DNA from: Candidatus Mcinerneyibacterium aminivorans
GTDB taxonomy: Bacteria > Macinerneyibacteriota > Macinerneyibacteria > Macinerneyibacteriales > Macinerneyibacteriaceae
Reading direction: 5' to 3'
Length of the DNA: 46,068 nt
Assembly (NCBI GenBank): GCA_008086245.1
Contig: VSIX01000056.1
Coordinates: 1-46,068 of the forward strand
Part shown: one piece after another, positions 26,042 through 34,629 of the stretch
Numbering within the stretch: the first letter of the stretch is position 1
Layout of the letters: every line of letters begins with the position of its first letter
Translations under genes and position numbers: made by a program
The notes under the pieces: model-generated
What the model was told of the DNA's origin: nothing
Databases searched by the model: none
The model's input: the letters and a program-made list of their open reading frames with translations, nothing else

Positions 26042-27276
26042 AGCGCTTTCTCCAATTCAAAGTCAAACTGTGTCATAATTCGCTTCTCAATTTTATCAAC
26101 AAATTCTTTGGGGGTTGCAGGAAGTAAAACAATTATTACATCTTTTTCTTCATCATAGGACAGAACATCTACATCCCTTATTATATAATTCATCCTATTA
26201 TTAATCTCTTTAAGATCAAAATCATTATTTTTAAATTTCAGGAGAGTATAATCCATACCGTACTCCTCTCTTCTTCGTTTTTCATGCTGCAATCTATTTT
26301 TAAATTTATCTAATTTCATAACATTCGTATTTTGGTGATATTTATTGCTGGTTTCCGTCTTTTCCGAAATAATTGCTGCATAGAGAGATTTATCAACACA
26401 TTTGATAATCAATTTGAAAAGGGTTTCTGTAAAATCTGTTAACATTTCGAATTCAAGCTCTTCCACCGCAACCATTCCCAAAATTTCATTTCTATATCTT
26501 ATTGGAGATACAAGCAAAAACGAACCCAGCTTATTATAAAGTTCCTGCTTCTCATATTCCTCCTCGTTTAAAGCCTTTTTTAAAATATTATTTTTTTCGA
26601 GATCTATTGAAGACTTAAGTTTTGTTTTACCTCCGAACCTGGCTTTTAACCTCAAAAAATTCTTCTTGCTATCAAAAACATAAATGGAAACAGATTTAGC
26701 CTTGATAAATTTCTTTAATATCCCCATTAGTTCTGTAAATATTTGTTCCGGATCAAGGCTTTCCAGTGATTTAACAATTTCATGTAGATAATATAAACTT
26801 CCATTTGAATCAATAATTCTTTTTTTAAACTGCTCCTTAATAAAACTATTTTTTTTATTTATTTTTTTTAATCTATCATATCTAGTTTCCAAATCTTTAA
26901 TATCTTTTTTTAAGTTGGCAATTGTATTTTTCTGATTGTCCCTAAATTTCCCCAAAATAATGGCCGTTAAAAAAAACATAACAAAAAACTTATAATATGA
27001 AAAATCTATAAAAAATAAATAGAGGTCCCTACCAGTAGATAAATATACATACAGATAAAAAAGAGATGAAACACCTGCACTAATTAATCCTATTATATTT
27101 CCATAACGTAAAGCCACCACGGCAACAACAATAATAAAAGGATGAATATTAAGATTTAAAAACTGTATTCTCCCCGAATAACTGAGGAAAAAGATAACCA
27201 GTATTAAAAAATCTGCAATAATTGTTTCTACTATACCATAATAGTTTTCTTTCATTTTCATCATATTAAACTTCAT
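26038..27276 (-). CDS. pelD: PelD-like c-di-GMP receptor (TM-GAF-degenerate GGDEF)
   Basis: 412 residues: four hydrophobic segments in the first 105, a coiled coil at about 112-160, a GAF domain at about 175-305 and a C-terminal GGDEF-like domain at about 320-412. The active-site GGDEF is lost (the aligned residues are EEKDV), but the inhibitory-site motif RxxD is kept as RDVD at 367-370, exactly the pattern of PelD, which binds c-di-GMP at the I-site and activates synthesis. The gene starts after AAGGAGG that overlaps the end of the hydrolase gene. Its stop overlaps the deacetylase start (ATGA). Confidence 0.88.
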   Translation of the reverse strand: MKFNMMKMKENYYGIVETIIADFLILVIFFLSYSGRIQFLNLNIHPFIIVVAVVALRYGNIIGLISAGVSSLFYLYVYLSTGRDLYLFFIDFSYYKFFVMFFLTAIILGKFRDNQKNTIANLKKDIKDLETRYDRLKKINKKNSFIKEQFKKRIIDSNGSLYYLHEIVKSLESLDPEQIFTELMGILKKFIKAKSVSIYVFDSKKNFLRLKARFGGKTKLKSSIDLEKNNILKKALNEEEYEKQELYNKLGSFLLVSPIRYRNEILGMVAVEELEFEMLTDFTETLFKLIIKCVDKSLYAAIISEKTETSNKYHQNTNVMKLDKFKNRLQHEKRRREEYGMDYTLLKFKNNDFDLKEINNRMNYIIRDVDVLSYDEEKDVIIVLLPATPKEFVDKIEKRIMTQFDFELEKAL

Positions 27277-27278
27277 CC

Positions 27279-28217
27279 CTATTCCTCCTTATCAAAGTGG
27301 ATATGGGTATCCACCACATCAAAAACTACACCATCAAAATTTGATTCATTTATTTTATCAAGATAATCTTTCAATATATCAACCCACCTCATGTCCCAGA
27401 ATTTAACAATGTAGGAATTAGGCCATCTTTCGTTTTGTTTGAGAACAAAAGAAGGTTTCTTATAATTCCACTTTCTTTTCCAGTAATAACGATAATTTTC
27501 AGCTTCTCCAACTGATAGATATGACAGAACAATTCTTTTCTTTCCGTTATTTTTCTTCTTCAAACTATTCACTTCCTTTTTATTTATAATCTCTTTATTA
27601 AAAAATAAATCTATTATTAACAGATCATAATCCGATTTTTTTAATTCTTTCAAAAATTCCTTTTTGGTTTTATATTTAGCCGGGTTAATCATATAAATAA
27701 AGCTATCCACATTTTGCAGGGTTAAATTTTCTTTTGATAGCGAATTCGCGAAATTAATATTTGGAATTACATCGAGATTATAACTGGGGGAAATATAGGC
27801 AGCATAATTCTTTCTCCGGGCAAAATCATATATTTTTTCAATCTTTTTGCAATCTTTTTCATAACCAATTAAAAAAACTTTTATATCTGCTTTGTGAGCA
27901 AGCTGCAGTTTTTTTTGTATATCTCTATTTAAGAAATAGGAATAATCACCAAACTCAAAACTAATCCCATCAATGGAATTAAAATACTTCCCATTGCTCC
28001 CGTTTTTATTAAAAAGCAGCTTGAAGATGTTTTGATTTATGTTAATAAGTGAATGGCCATTCTGTGAAATAATATAGAAAGGTTTATCATATTGATTTGT
28101 ATATTTTTTTAACTCATGTATCAAATCAATCATTCGATCCTTATAGGAAACACCCGGAAAAACTATACTTATAAAAATTAACTGAATCAAAATCAACATT
28201 AGCAGTCTTCTTACCAT
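27279..28217 (-). CDS. Secreted GH114/GH166-type glycosidase, apparently circularly permuted (PelA hydrolase role)
   Basis: 312 residues with a signal peptide (about 1-24). Residues 173-303 match the first half of TM1410/GH114 barrels: FIYMINPAKY, SDYDLLIIDL, LSYLSVGEAENYRYYW (Glu238 probably catalytic), SYIVKFWDMRW and FDGVVFDVVD. The protein stops nine residues later. The missing second half of the barrel seems to be at the front: FYIISQNG (47-54), SIDGISFEFG (81-90), VFLIGY and ARRKNYAAYISPSYNLD, in family order. So the halves are swapped. In the Pel pathway a GH166 domain of PelA trims the polymer; here it is a separate periplasmic protein. Its end overlaps the pelD ribosome site and its start overlaps the barrel gene. 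Confidence 0.82.
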   Translation of the reverse strand: MVRRLLMLILIQLIFISIVFPGVSYKDRMIDLIHELKKYTNQYDKPFYIISQNGHSLININQNIFKLLFNKNGSNGKYFNSIDGISFEFGDYSYFLNRDIQKKLQLAHKADIKVFLIGYEKDCKKIEKIYDFARRKNYAAYISPSYNLDVIPNINFANSLSKENLTLQNVDSFIYMINPAKYKTKKEFLKELKKSDYDLLIIDLFFNKEIINKKEVNSLKKKNNGKKRIVLSYLSVGEAENYRYYWKRKWNYKKPSFVLKQNERWPNSYIVKFWDMRWVDILKDYLDKINESNFDGVVFDVVDTHIHFDKEE

Positions 28218-29410
28218 TTTAGTTCCTTTTTAATTCCAAAATGAAAAATAAAGTTGTTTTTTTCAGGATAAATGAACCAGCTGTTCCACAGGTTGTTGTA
28301 TACATAGTTACCAATTGAGCAAAAGAAATCGGCAAAATTACTGCGGTAGGTCAGCAACCAGCTTCCGTACCAGCCCGAATAGTTTTTATCCACATAATAA
28401 ATATCCCGATAGCCGGCCATTGCAGTTGTTTCCAGTCTTCCAATATTTATATTTTTTGATACAGCAGCAAAATAATCCTTCTCCATGCTATCAGTAAAAT
28501 GAAGATAGGTTTTAAAATCATAGTCATATGTAAGAAACAAACTTATAGAATTATTAAGAAAATTAGCATCAAAAATAATATTGTATTCAATTTCATTAAC
28601 GGAAAAAATATATTTAATTGTAGTAAAATGGAGTTTTTCATAATTATAAGCTCCTAAATTAAAATAAAATCTTTCTTTATTAAAGGCATAAATCAGGAGA
28701 TCTTTTCCGCTTTCATCAACAGCTGTTCCATTTCTATTAATATCTTTAACCTTCTTATAATAATAAGTATCGTTATCACCCGATAAAAACATTAATCCAT
28801 TTCTGTATCCTCTGTAGTTAATAGAAAAAGAAGCTATATAATCTTCAAAATAATCCAGTTTTCTAAAGGTTTCCTCGGGATCTATATTTTTAGGATCGGT
28901 TTGAATAGTTTCATAATTAAGATTTATTCCAAAATTATCAAAAGAAAAATATATCATATTTACCGGAATGTATTCATGCATATAGAATTTATTTTTTTGA
29001 ACAGTATAAAGATCTCTGTACCTTAAGGTATCAATTAAAAAAATATTATCCATTTCTTTAAGTTTTGGATAGGAATATTTTTCAAAACTACCGAGTTTGT
29101 TTGAATCATTATACGAATTTTTATATCCAGTTAAAAATCCTCCGTAGGTCAATTCAGCATAAAATGAGTTTACTATATATTTAAAATCTTCAGAATACCC
29201 CAAAAAGGTACGGTTTTTAAATTCAAAAAAATTATTTTTAAATAGGAAATCGTTTTTAAGGTAGTTATCATAATAATTTTTTTCTTCTGTTTGAGCATAA
29301 TATTCTAATTTTACTTCCGTGGTATCTTCCAATGATATCGAGAAAATTTTTGGAAACATGAAAAGATAAAAAATAGATATTAAAATAATAATTGACTTTT
29401 TTATAAGCAT
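28211..29410 (-). CDS. Predicted outer-membrane beta-barrel protein of the Pel locus
   Basis: 399 residues with a signal peptide (about 1-24), then many short segments of alternating polar and hydrophobic/aromatic residues with charged turns (for example SFSINYRGYRNGLMFLSG and NSISLFLTYDYDFKTYLHF). It ends in Trp, an aromatic C-terminus typical of barrels inserted by BamA. No family is recognised by name. As the first gene of the Pel operon, it could be the export porin replacing the PelB barrel, but a structural or capsule-anchoring role is possible. AAAGGAGAAG ribosome site; overlaps the hydrolase gene by seven bases. It is evidence for an outer membrane. Confidence 0.75.
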   Translation of the reverse strand: MLIKKSIIILISIFYLFMFPKIFSISLEDTTEVKLEYYAQTEEKNYYDNYLKNDFLFKNNFFEFKNRTFLGYSEDFKYIVNSFYAELTYGGFLTGYKNSYNDSNKLGSFEKYSYPKLKEMDNIFLIDTLRYRDLYTVQKNKFYMHEYIPVNMIYFSFDNFGINLNYETIQTDPKNIDPEETFRKLDYFEDYIASFSINYRGYRNGLMFLSGDNDTYYYKKVKDINRNGTAVDESGKDLLIYAFNKERFYFNLGAYNYEKLHFTTIKYIFSVNEIEYNIIFDANFLNNSISLFLTYDYDFKTYLHFTDSMEKDYFAAVSKNINIGRLETTAMAGYRDIYYVDKNYSGWYGSWLLTYRSNFADFFCSIGNYVYNNLWNSWFIYPEKNNFIFHFGIKKELKW

Positions 29411-29917
29411 AAATCACTTCTCCTTTAATTTTTATTAAAAACAATCTATTTCAAAGTACCAGTTATGTTCATAGGTTATCCAGCCCACACAAAAAATGAA
29501 AGATCAGCAAAGAAAAGATTTCTAACATCCTCCAAAAAATTAAATTTTAATATTCTATAAAATAGATGTTTTCTAATAAAAATGATAGCTTTTACCCATT
29601 TATTCCTACATTTTGTAAAGAATACTCCATTAATTTTTTTAAAAAAATTGTTTGCTTTCACTTTCAGATGTTGGGCTTTAATAGTCCAACAATATTTCAA
29701 GTTACCTATTAGTTTTTTCAAAATTAATCCCTTCCGGCCTTTTTTTTGTTTAATTATCCACAGAAGTAATTTCAATTTAAATTGTTGCATCTAGTGAGTA
29801 TACTACTGCTAAAATCTATCTTCAAGGTTGTGGGCAAATTTTTTCATATTTTTTTAAAAAAATTTGATATTCAGCAGTATTAATTAAATTTTTAAATTGA
29901 TTATCAATACTGAGATT
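29411..29917. other. 507-base intergenic region with a doubtful 104-codon ORF
   Basis: Between the Pel operon and the MsrBA gene. A minus-strand ORF at 29476-29790 (104 codons, Lys- and aromatic-rich) has no ribosome site and resembles nothing I recognise. GCCCACA near 29483 recurs inverted as TGTGGGC near 29829, and A/T hairpins occur at about 29845-29865. A decayed insertion element is possible but unproven. I could not find a convincing promoter for the Pel operon here, nor a c-di-GMP riboswitch. Confidence 0.35.
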
Positions 29918-30859
29918 TCAAAATATCTCTCTTTGATAATGACAGTATGGAGATTTTCCCGTTTTTTGATAATAGTTCTGATGATATTCTTCTGCCGGCC
30001 AGAAAGTTGAGGCTTTTGTTATTTTGGTTGCAACCTCATAACCTTTATTTTTTAATATTTTTTTATATTTAGTAGCTATTTCTTTTTGATTTTTATTGAT
30101 AAAAAATATCTCAGATCTATATTGTTTTCCAATGTCCGGTCCCTGCCTATTTACCTGAGTAAAATCATGAATTTCAAAAAATAATTTAACCAACTTTTCA
30201 TAAGAGATAACTGAGGGATTGTAAATAATCTCCAGAGCTTCAGCATGATTGGTTTTACGGGAGCTCACCTCCTGATAAGTTGGGTTTTTGAGATTGCCCC
30301 CAGTATATCCCACCCGGGTATCAAGAACTCCTTTTTTATCCTTAAAAAGAGATTCAACCCCCCAGAAGCATCCAGCAGCAAAAATAGCTCGCCTTCTTCC
30401 TAACTTCTCACCAGCAGGAACAAACTTCATAGATATAGAATTCACGCAGTGACGGATATTTTTCTCTGTATATCCTTCATTTTTAAAAACATGTCCCAGA
30501 TGAGCATCACAATATGAACAAACTATTTCAATTCTTTTGCCATCTTTATCAGGATATCTTTTCACAGCTGCTGGTATTTCATCATCAAAACTCGGCCATC
30601 CACAGCCGGATTCAAATTTGTCAGAAGAATTATACAGCGGTAATTCGCATCTTTTGCAAATATATGTGCCCTTTTTATTAAAATTAATATATTGTCCTGA
30701 GAAAGGCTTTTCTGTTTTCTTATTTACTATAACCTCTTTCTCTTCTTTAGTTAAATTATTATATAAATTGCTTGATTTTTTTTTATCCATTTTTTCTCCT
30801 TTACAGGAAACAATTAATACCAGAAACATAAAAAATAATGTGGATATTTTCATTATCAT
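29918..30859 (-). CDS. msrBA: MsrB-MsrA fusion lipoprotein, methionine sulfoxide reductase
   Basis: 313 residues that repair oxidised methionine (both R and S forms) in envelope proteins. A lipoprotein signal ends at IVSC. The MsrB domain (about 35-155) has the zinc pairs CKRC and CSYC and the catalytic Cys in RHCVNSISMKF. The MsrA domain (about 158-313) has the catalytic GCFWG and the EYHQNY ending. Domain order is B then A, the reverse of Neisseria-type MsrAB. No Shine-Dalgarno site precedes the start; a promoter is positioned so that the transcript would begin at or next to the ATG. Monocistronic. Confidence 0.93.
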   Translation of the reverse strand: MIMKISTLFFMFLVLIVSCKGEKMDKKKSSNLYNNLTKEEKEVIVNKKTEKPFSGQYINFNKKGTYICKRCELPLYNSSDKFESGCGWPSFDDEIPAAVKRYPDKDGKRIEIVCSYCDAHLGHVFKNEGYTEKNIRHCVNSISMKFVPAGEKLGRRRAIFAAGCFWGVESLFKDKKGVLDTRVGYTGGNLKNPTYQEVSSRKTNHAEALEIIYNPSVISYEKLVKLFFEIHDFTQVNRQGPDIGKQYRSEIFFINKNQKEIATKYKKILKNKGYEVATKITKASTFWPAEEYHQNYYQKTGKSPYCHYQREIF

Positions 30860-30865
30860 AATAAA

Positions 30866-30893
30866 AACATACCACTATTTTAGCAATACTCAA
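30866..30893 (-). promoter_or_regulatory. Candidate promoter for msrBA, leaderless geometry
   Basis: Minus-strand TTGAGT (30893-30888), 16-base spacer, TATGTT (30871-30866), then six bases to the ATG at 30859. The expected transcription start coincides with the start codon. Confidence 0.4.
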
Positions 30894-31065
30894 GTCCTTT
30901 TATCAATGATCTCATAAAAATTAGCTTTTATAATAAAAAAGTGATTTAAAAATTCTTCCAAATAGATAGCTAAGCAGCAAACAAATAAACTACAGATAGA
31001 ACTTCCAATGTGCAATTAATAGCATTCTAAATCCAAAACGGAAATAGCCCATATAAATTTTGATT

Positions 31066-31096
31066 TAAAAAGGCTCCATCAAATTAATCAGGAACC
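31066..31096 (-). terminator. Terminator after the ECF-like gene
   Basis: On the minus strand GGTTCC (31096-31091) can pair with GGAGCC (31077-31072) with one G-U pair, followed by a T run (plus-strand A run 31067-31071). It lies 15 bases past the stop codon. The loop is 13 bases. Confidence 0.45.
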
Positions 31097-31110
31097 TCTG
31101 ATTTTTACTT

Positions 31111-31623
31111 TTATCTTCTTTCTATTTCTCTTTTTCCTTTTAATACCAAATACACTATCAAAATATTTAAAATAACACCTGGTATTCCAATATAAAGATG
31201 GTTCACCCACCAGGTTAATTTAACTTTTGAATATATTAAAACAGCCGCAATTGAGGCTAATCTTGCAAAAACCACACTTAGAATAATCTGAAAAGAAAGT
31301 TTAGTATTCAATTTTTTCACTATTTTTGAAACAAAAACTAATACCACAAGTTCAACTAAAAGTATCTGCATCATAGGGAAACTTTTTGCAGCAGGCATTC
31401 CAGTAATTAGATTATTTAATATTGGAGCAAAAAAAGCTGCTAAAAACATACGGCTATTATTAAATAAAAATGTTCCAAGTAAAACTGCTGTATATATAGG
31501 AAGAAATACTGAACCTGAAATACCAAAAACATGAAATATAAAAGGTAATAAAATAGAAATTGACAAAACTCCTCCAATTTCAGCAGCAATATTTAAAGAA
31601 TTCGAAACAGTTAGTTTTTTCAT
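31111..31623 (-). CDS. ECF transporter S-component-like membrane protein
   Basis: 170 residues with five or six hydrophobic helices and no soluble domain, the size and pattern of substrate-binding S components of energy-coupling-factor vitamin transporters. The segment NNLITGMPAAKSFPMMQILLVELVVL resembles uncharacterised members of that group. No ECF ATPase or T subunit is nearby, so it would share a common module encoded elsewhere. The ligand is unknown. It is coupled to the aldo/keto reductase by an ATGA overlap. Confidence 0.6.
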   Translation of the reverse strand: MKKLTVSNSLNIAAEIGGVLSISILLPFIFHVFGISGSVFLPIYTAVLLGTFLFNNSRMFLAAFFAPILNNLITGMPAAKSFPMMQILLVELVVLVFVSKIVKKLNTKLSFQIILSVVFARLASIAAVLIYSKVKLTWWVNHLYIGIPGVILNILIVYLVLKGKREIERR

Positions 31624-32768
31624 TTTTTACTCCCTTCTATTTCAAAAAGTTCGGTTACATTTTTCAATTCTTCAATTATATTTATATTTTGTGGACACTT
31701 TTCTAAGCACTCACCACATTCTATACACTGTGAGGCTTTATTTTTATCATCAAGCATTCCATTATAAAATTTTCTCATTCTATTAATATCCTTATATATA
31801 TAAGCATTATTGTATAATCTAAAACATGCGGGAATCTTTACATCATTAGGACAGGGCATACAGTATTCACAGGATGTACAGTTAACCATTGTTCTGTTAA
31901 GATATTTTTCTCTTACTTCTTCAATAATTGAAATATCCTTTCCGCTCATATTTTCAGCTTCGGAGTTTTTGGCTATTTCAATATTTTCTTTTACATGCTC
32001 CAAAGTACTCATGCCGCTTAAAGCAAGAGAAACTTCTGGATGGTTCCAGATCCAGCGTAACGCCCATTCGGCCGCAGAATACTCTTTATCCGATTTCTTA
32101 TAGATTTTTTGAACATCTTCCGGGATTTCGCCTGTTAGCATTCCTCCCCTCAGTGGTTCCATAATTATCAAATCTATACCTTTTTTATTTGCTAATTTCA
32201 GGCCCCTATATCCTGCCTGATAATCAATATCCATATAATTATACTGAATCTGACAAAAATCCCAGTTATAAGAATCAATAATTTCTTCAAATATTTCATA
32301 CTTATCATGAAAAGAAAAACCAATGGCCCTAACCTTATCGCTCTCTTCAAGCTTTTCAAGAAATTTAAAAACATTATTGGATTTTAATTTATCCCATCTT
32401 TCTTTATCCAGGGCATGAAGCAAATAATAATCAATATACTCAGTTTTTAATCTCTCCAGCTGCTTATTTAAATAGTAATCAAAATCTTCATATTTTTCAA
32501 TTTTCCAGCTGGGCAGCTTAGTTGCTAAAAATATCTTTTTCCTCTTATTTGTTTTCTGAAGGAAATCTCCAACAAAAAACTCACTTTCTTCACCGTGATA
32601 TGGCCATGCTGTATCAAAATAGTTTATGCCATTATCAATTGCATATTTAAGCATCCTTTCGGATTTTTCTCTATCTATTTTCCCATCATCGTTCTTGGGA
32701 AAACGCATACACCCAAATCCAAGAATTGAAACATCATCATCTGTACTTTTCATTTTTCTATACAACAT
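31620..32768 (-). CDS. Aldo/keto reductase with C-terminal 4Fe-4S clusters
   Basis: 382 residues. An AKR barrel occupies about 1-285, with GINYFDTAWPYHGEESE (catalytic Asp and Tyr region), KIFLATKLPSW (catalytic Lys) and DYYLLHALD (catalytic His). A ferredoxin-like tail follows with CTSCEYCMPCP and CIECGECLEKCP, two cysteine clusters for [4Fe-4S] centres. This COG1453-type fusion is common in anaerobes and is thought to pass electrons between ferredoxin and the reductase site; substrates are unknown. AAAGGAGAG precedes the start. Transcribed with the ECF-like gene. Confidence 0.9.
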   Translation of the reverse strand: MLYRKMKSTDDDVSILGFGCMRFPKNDDGKIDREKSERMLKYAIDNGINYFDTAWPYHGEESEFFVGDFLQKTNKRKKIFLATKLPSWKIEKYEDFDYYLNKQLERLKTEYIDYYLLHALDKERWDKLKSNNVFKFLEKLEESDKVRAIGFSFHDKYEIFEEIIDSYNWDFCQIQYNYMDIDYQAGYRGLKLANKKGIDLIIMEPLRGGMLTGEIPEDVQKIYKKSDKEYSAAEWALRWIWNHPEVSLALSGMSTLEHVKENIEIAKNSEAENMSGKDISIIEEVREKYLNRTMVNCTSCEYCMPCPNDVKIPACFRLYNNAYIYKDINRMRKFYNGMLDDKNKASQCIECGECLEKCPQNINIIEELKNVTELFEIEGSKK

Positions 32769-32801
32769 TTTCTCTCCTTTTCTGATTCCTGCTTTTTAAT
32801 T

Positions 32802-32829
32802 ATTATAAATCATCCAAATATATTTTCAA
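32802..32829 (-). promoter_or_regulatory. Candidate sigma-70 promoter for the AKR-ECF unit
   Basis: Minus-strand TTGAAA (32829-32824), 16-base spacer, perfect TATAAT (32807-32802), 33 bases before the start. Confidence 0.55.
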
Positions 32830-32894
32830 ATTAATTCTTGATGCGAAACCTTTTAATTTATTTATATTCCTCTATTAAATATATAAAAAAAAAC

Positions 32895-32924
32895 TTGCAA
32901 ATTTACATCATTCTACTATATTAT
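32895..32924 (+). promoter_or_regulatory. Candidate promoter for the NSS symporter genes
   Basis: TTGCAA (32895-32900), 18-base spacer, TATTAT (32919-32924), 42 bases before the ATG. Confidence 0.45.
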
Positions 32925-32966
32925 ATAAAATATTTATTTATTTTTTAAAAAAGAAAGGGGTTGAAT

Positions 32967-34616
32967 ATGGCTAGAGAAAGATGGGAAAAACGTAGCAGTT
33001 TTATTCTTGCTGCAATAGGCTCAGCAATAGGTTTGGGAAATGTCTGGAGATTTCCATATATGGCCTACTCAAATGGAGGAGGAGCATTTTTTATCCCCTA
33101 CCTAATTGCTTTGATAACCACTGGAATTCCTCTCGTTGCACTGGAATACTATCTGGGAGCAAGACATCAACTCGGCCCTTCTGAGGCCTATGGCAAAGTA
33201 AAAAAGAACACCAATTTTATTGGCTGGTTTGCTCTTGGTGTAGCAGGTATGATTACCTTCTATTATGCTGTAGTAATGGGATGGGCTTGGAACTATCTAT
33301 ATCACTCAATAGGAGTATCATGGGCAGGTAATGAAGCTAACTTTTTCAACAAAACTGTTTTAAACATTTCAAAAGGTATTTATTCTTTTGGTGGAATTGA
33401 ATGGGCAGTAGTAATAGGAACTCTTCTCACCTGGATAGCTATATTTCTAATTATTTTTAAAGGGATAAAGGTAGTTGGAAAGGTTGTTAACTGGACTGTT
33501 GGGATACCATGGTTGTTGATACTGATTCTAATTGTGAGAGGGATATTTTTAAAAGGATCCGCTGAAGGTCTTGAATACTATCTACATCCGGATTTTTCAA
33601 AATTATTGAATCCAGGTGTTTGGTTAGCAGCTTATGGCCAAATCTTTTTCTCACTATCTCTGGGTTTTGGGATAATGATTGCTTATTCCTCTTATTTAAA
33701 AAAGGATGCGGATATTAACACCAATGCCTGGGTAGTATCATTCAGCAACTGTGCTACATCCTTTTTTGCAGGTTTTGCCGTTTTCTCCGTTCTGGGATAT
33801 CTGGCATTCACAACAGATACAGCGGTAAGTGAAGTTGTAAGTGCCGGCCCCGGGCTAGCCTTTGTAGCTTATCCCACAGCGATTGCCAAACTTCCTGGCG
33901 GAATAATTGGACAATCGGCTTTTGGAGTAATGTTTTTCTTGATGCTGCTTCTTTTAGGAATTGATTCGGCATTTTCTCTTGTGGAAGCAATTGTTACCGG
34001 TTTAAAGGATACTTTTAAATTTAAAAGAGAAAAGGTTGCTCTGGCAGTCTGTGCAGCGGGTTTTGTAATCGGATTGATCTATATGACCAGAGCAGGATTG
34101 TACTGGCTCGATGTTGTAGATCACTGGATGAACTGGGGGCTTATTATAGTAGGACTTATGGAGGCTATTTTAATCGGGTGGTTCTATAATACTAAAAAAG
34201 TTGCCAAAGACATTGATTCCACCTCCGCAATAAAATTTGGAAGTTTATGGGTTTTTTCAATTAAATTTTTAACTCCTGCTGTTTTAGCTATAACAATTTT
34301 TATGAACATTTATAAAGAAATAAAAGGGCCTTACGGTGATTATCCAATATCAGCTTTAATGATAGGAGGATGGATGCTCCTTATTACCATATTCTTTTTT
34401 TCATTCTATATGCAGAAGAGGAAAAAACCGGATCAGCCCAGCTTTAATTTTATAAGAACTATAGGATGGATCATCATGTATGCTGGAACAGTAATTACTT
34501 TCTATTTATTTTATAAAATACCAACCCTCTGGATTCCTATAATTATATTAGTTGTCTCAATCATTGTGGGTCTTATAATAAAAGCTATCCCTAAAGAAGA
34601 GAAAGCTATAGAATAG
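32967..34616 (+). CDS. Sodium-dependent NSS-family amino-acid symporter (MetP-like large subunit)
   Basis: 549 residues, about 12 transmembrane helices. TM1 has the NSS sodium and substrate site AAIGSAIGLGNVWRFPYMAYSNGGGAF split by the unwound region, and TM6 the SFSLGFG-like SLSLGFGIMIAYSSYL. Bacterial members such as LeuT, TnaT and MetP import hydrophobic amino acids with Na+. The MetS-type small protein encoded 13 bases downstream points to the methionine/alanine importer branch. The frame begins with a TTG at 32961, but AAAGGGG is spaced correctly for the ATG at 32967. Confidence 0.93.
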   Translation: MARERWEKRSSFILAAIGSAIGLGNVWRFPYMAYSNGGGAFFIPYLIALITTGIPLVALEYYLGARHQLGPSEAYGKVKKNTNFIGWFALGVAGMITFYYAVVMGWAWNYLYHSIGVSWAGNEANFFNKTVLNISKGIYSFGGIEWAVVIGTLLTWIAIFLIIFKGIKVVGKVVNWTVGIPWLLILILIVRGIFLKGSAEGLEYYLHPDFSKLLNPGVWLAAYGQIFFSLSLGFGIMIAYSSYLKKDADINTNAWVVSFSNCATSFFAGFAVFSVLGYLAFTTDTAVSEVVSAGPGLAFVAYPTAIAKLPGGIIGQSAFGVMFFLMLLLLGIDSAFSLVEAIVTGLKDTFKFKREKVALAVCAAGFVIGLIYMTRAGLYWLDVVDHWMNWGLIIVGLMEAILIGWFYNTKKVAKDIDSTSAIKFGSLWVFSIKFLTPAVLAITIFMNIYKEIKGPYGDYPISALMIGGWMLLITIFFFSFYMQKRKKPDQPSFNFIRTIGWIIMYAGTVITFYLFYKIPTLWIPIIILVVSIIVGLIIKAIPKEEKAIE

Positions 34617-34629
34617 GTTAGGAGGTTTT

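Noticed and set aside
27279-27300. Frameshift truncating the hydrolase gene
   Set aside because: The stop lies next to a functional pelD ribosome site, and the second half of the barrel seems present at the N-terminus, so permutation explains the short C-terminus better.
29411-29500. c-di-GMP (GEMM) riboswitch before the Pel operon
   Set aside because: Only about 65 bases of leader fit between weak promoter candidates and the start, and no GEMM core is visible.
29476-29790. 104-codon ORF as a real gene
   Set aside because: No ribosome site, no family resemblance, Lys/aromatic-rich as expected for AT-rich noncoding sequence. Kept only as part of the intergenic description.
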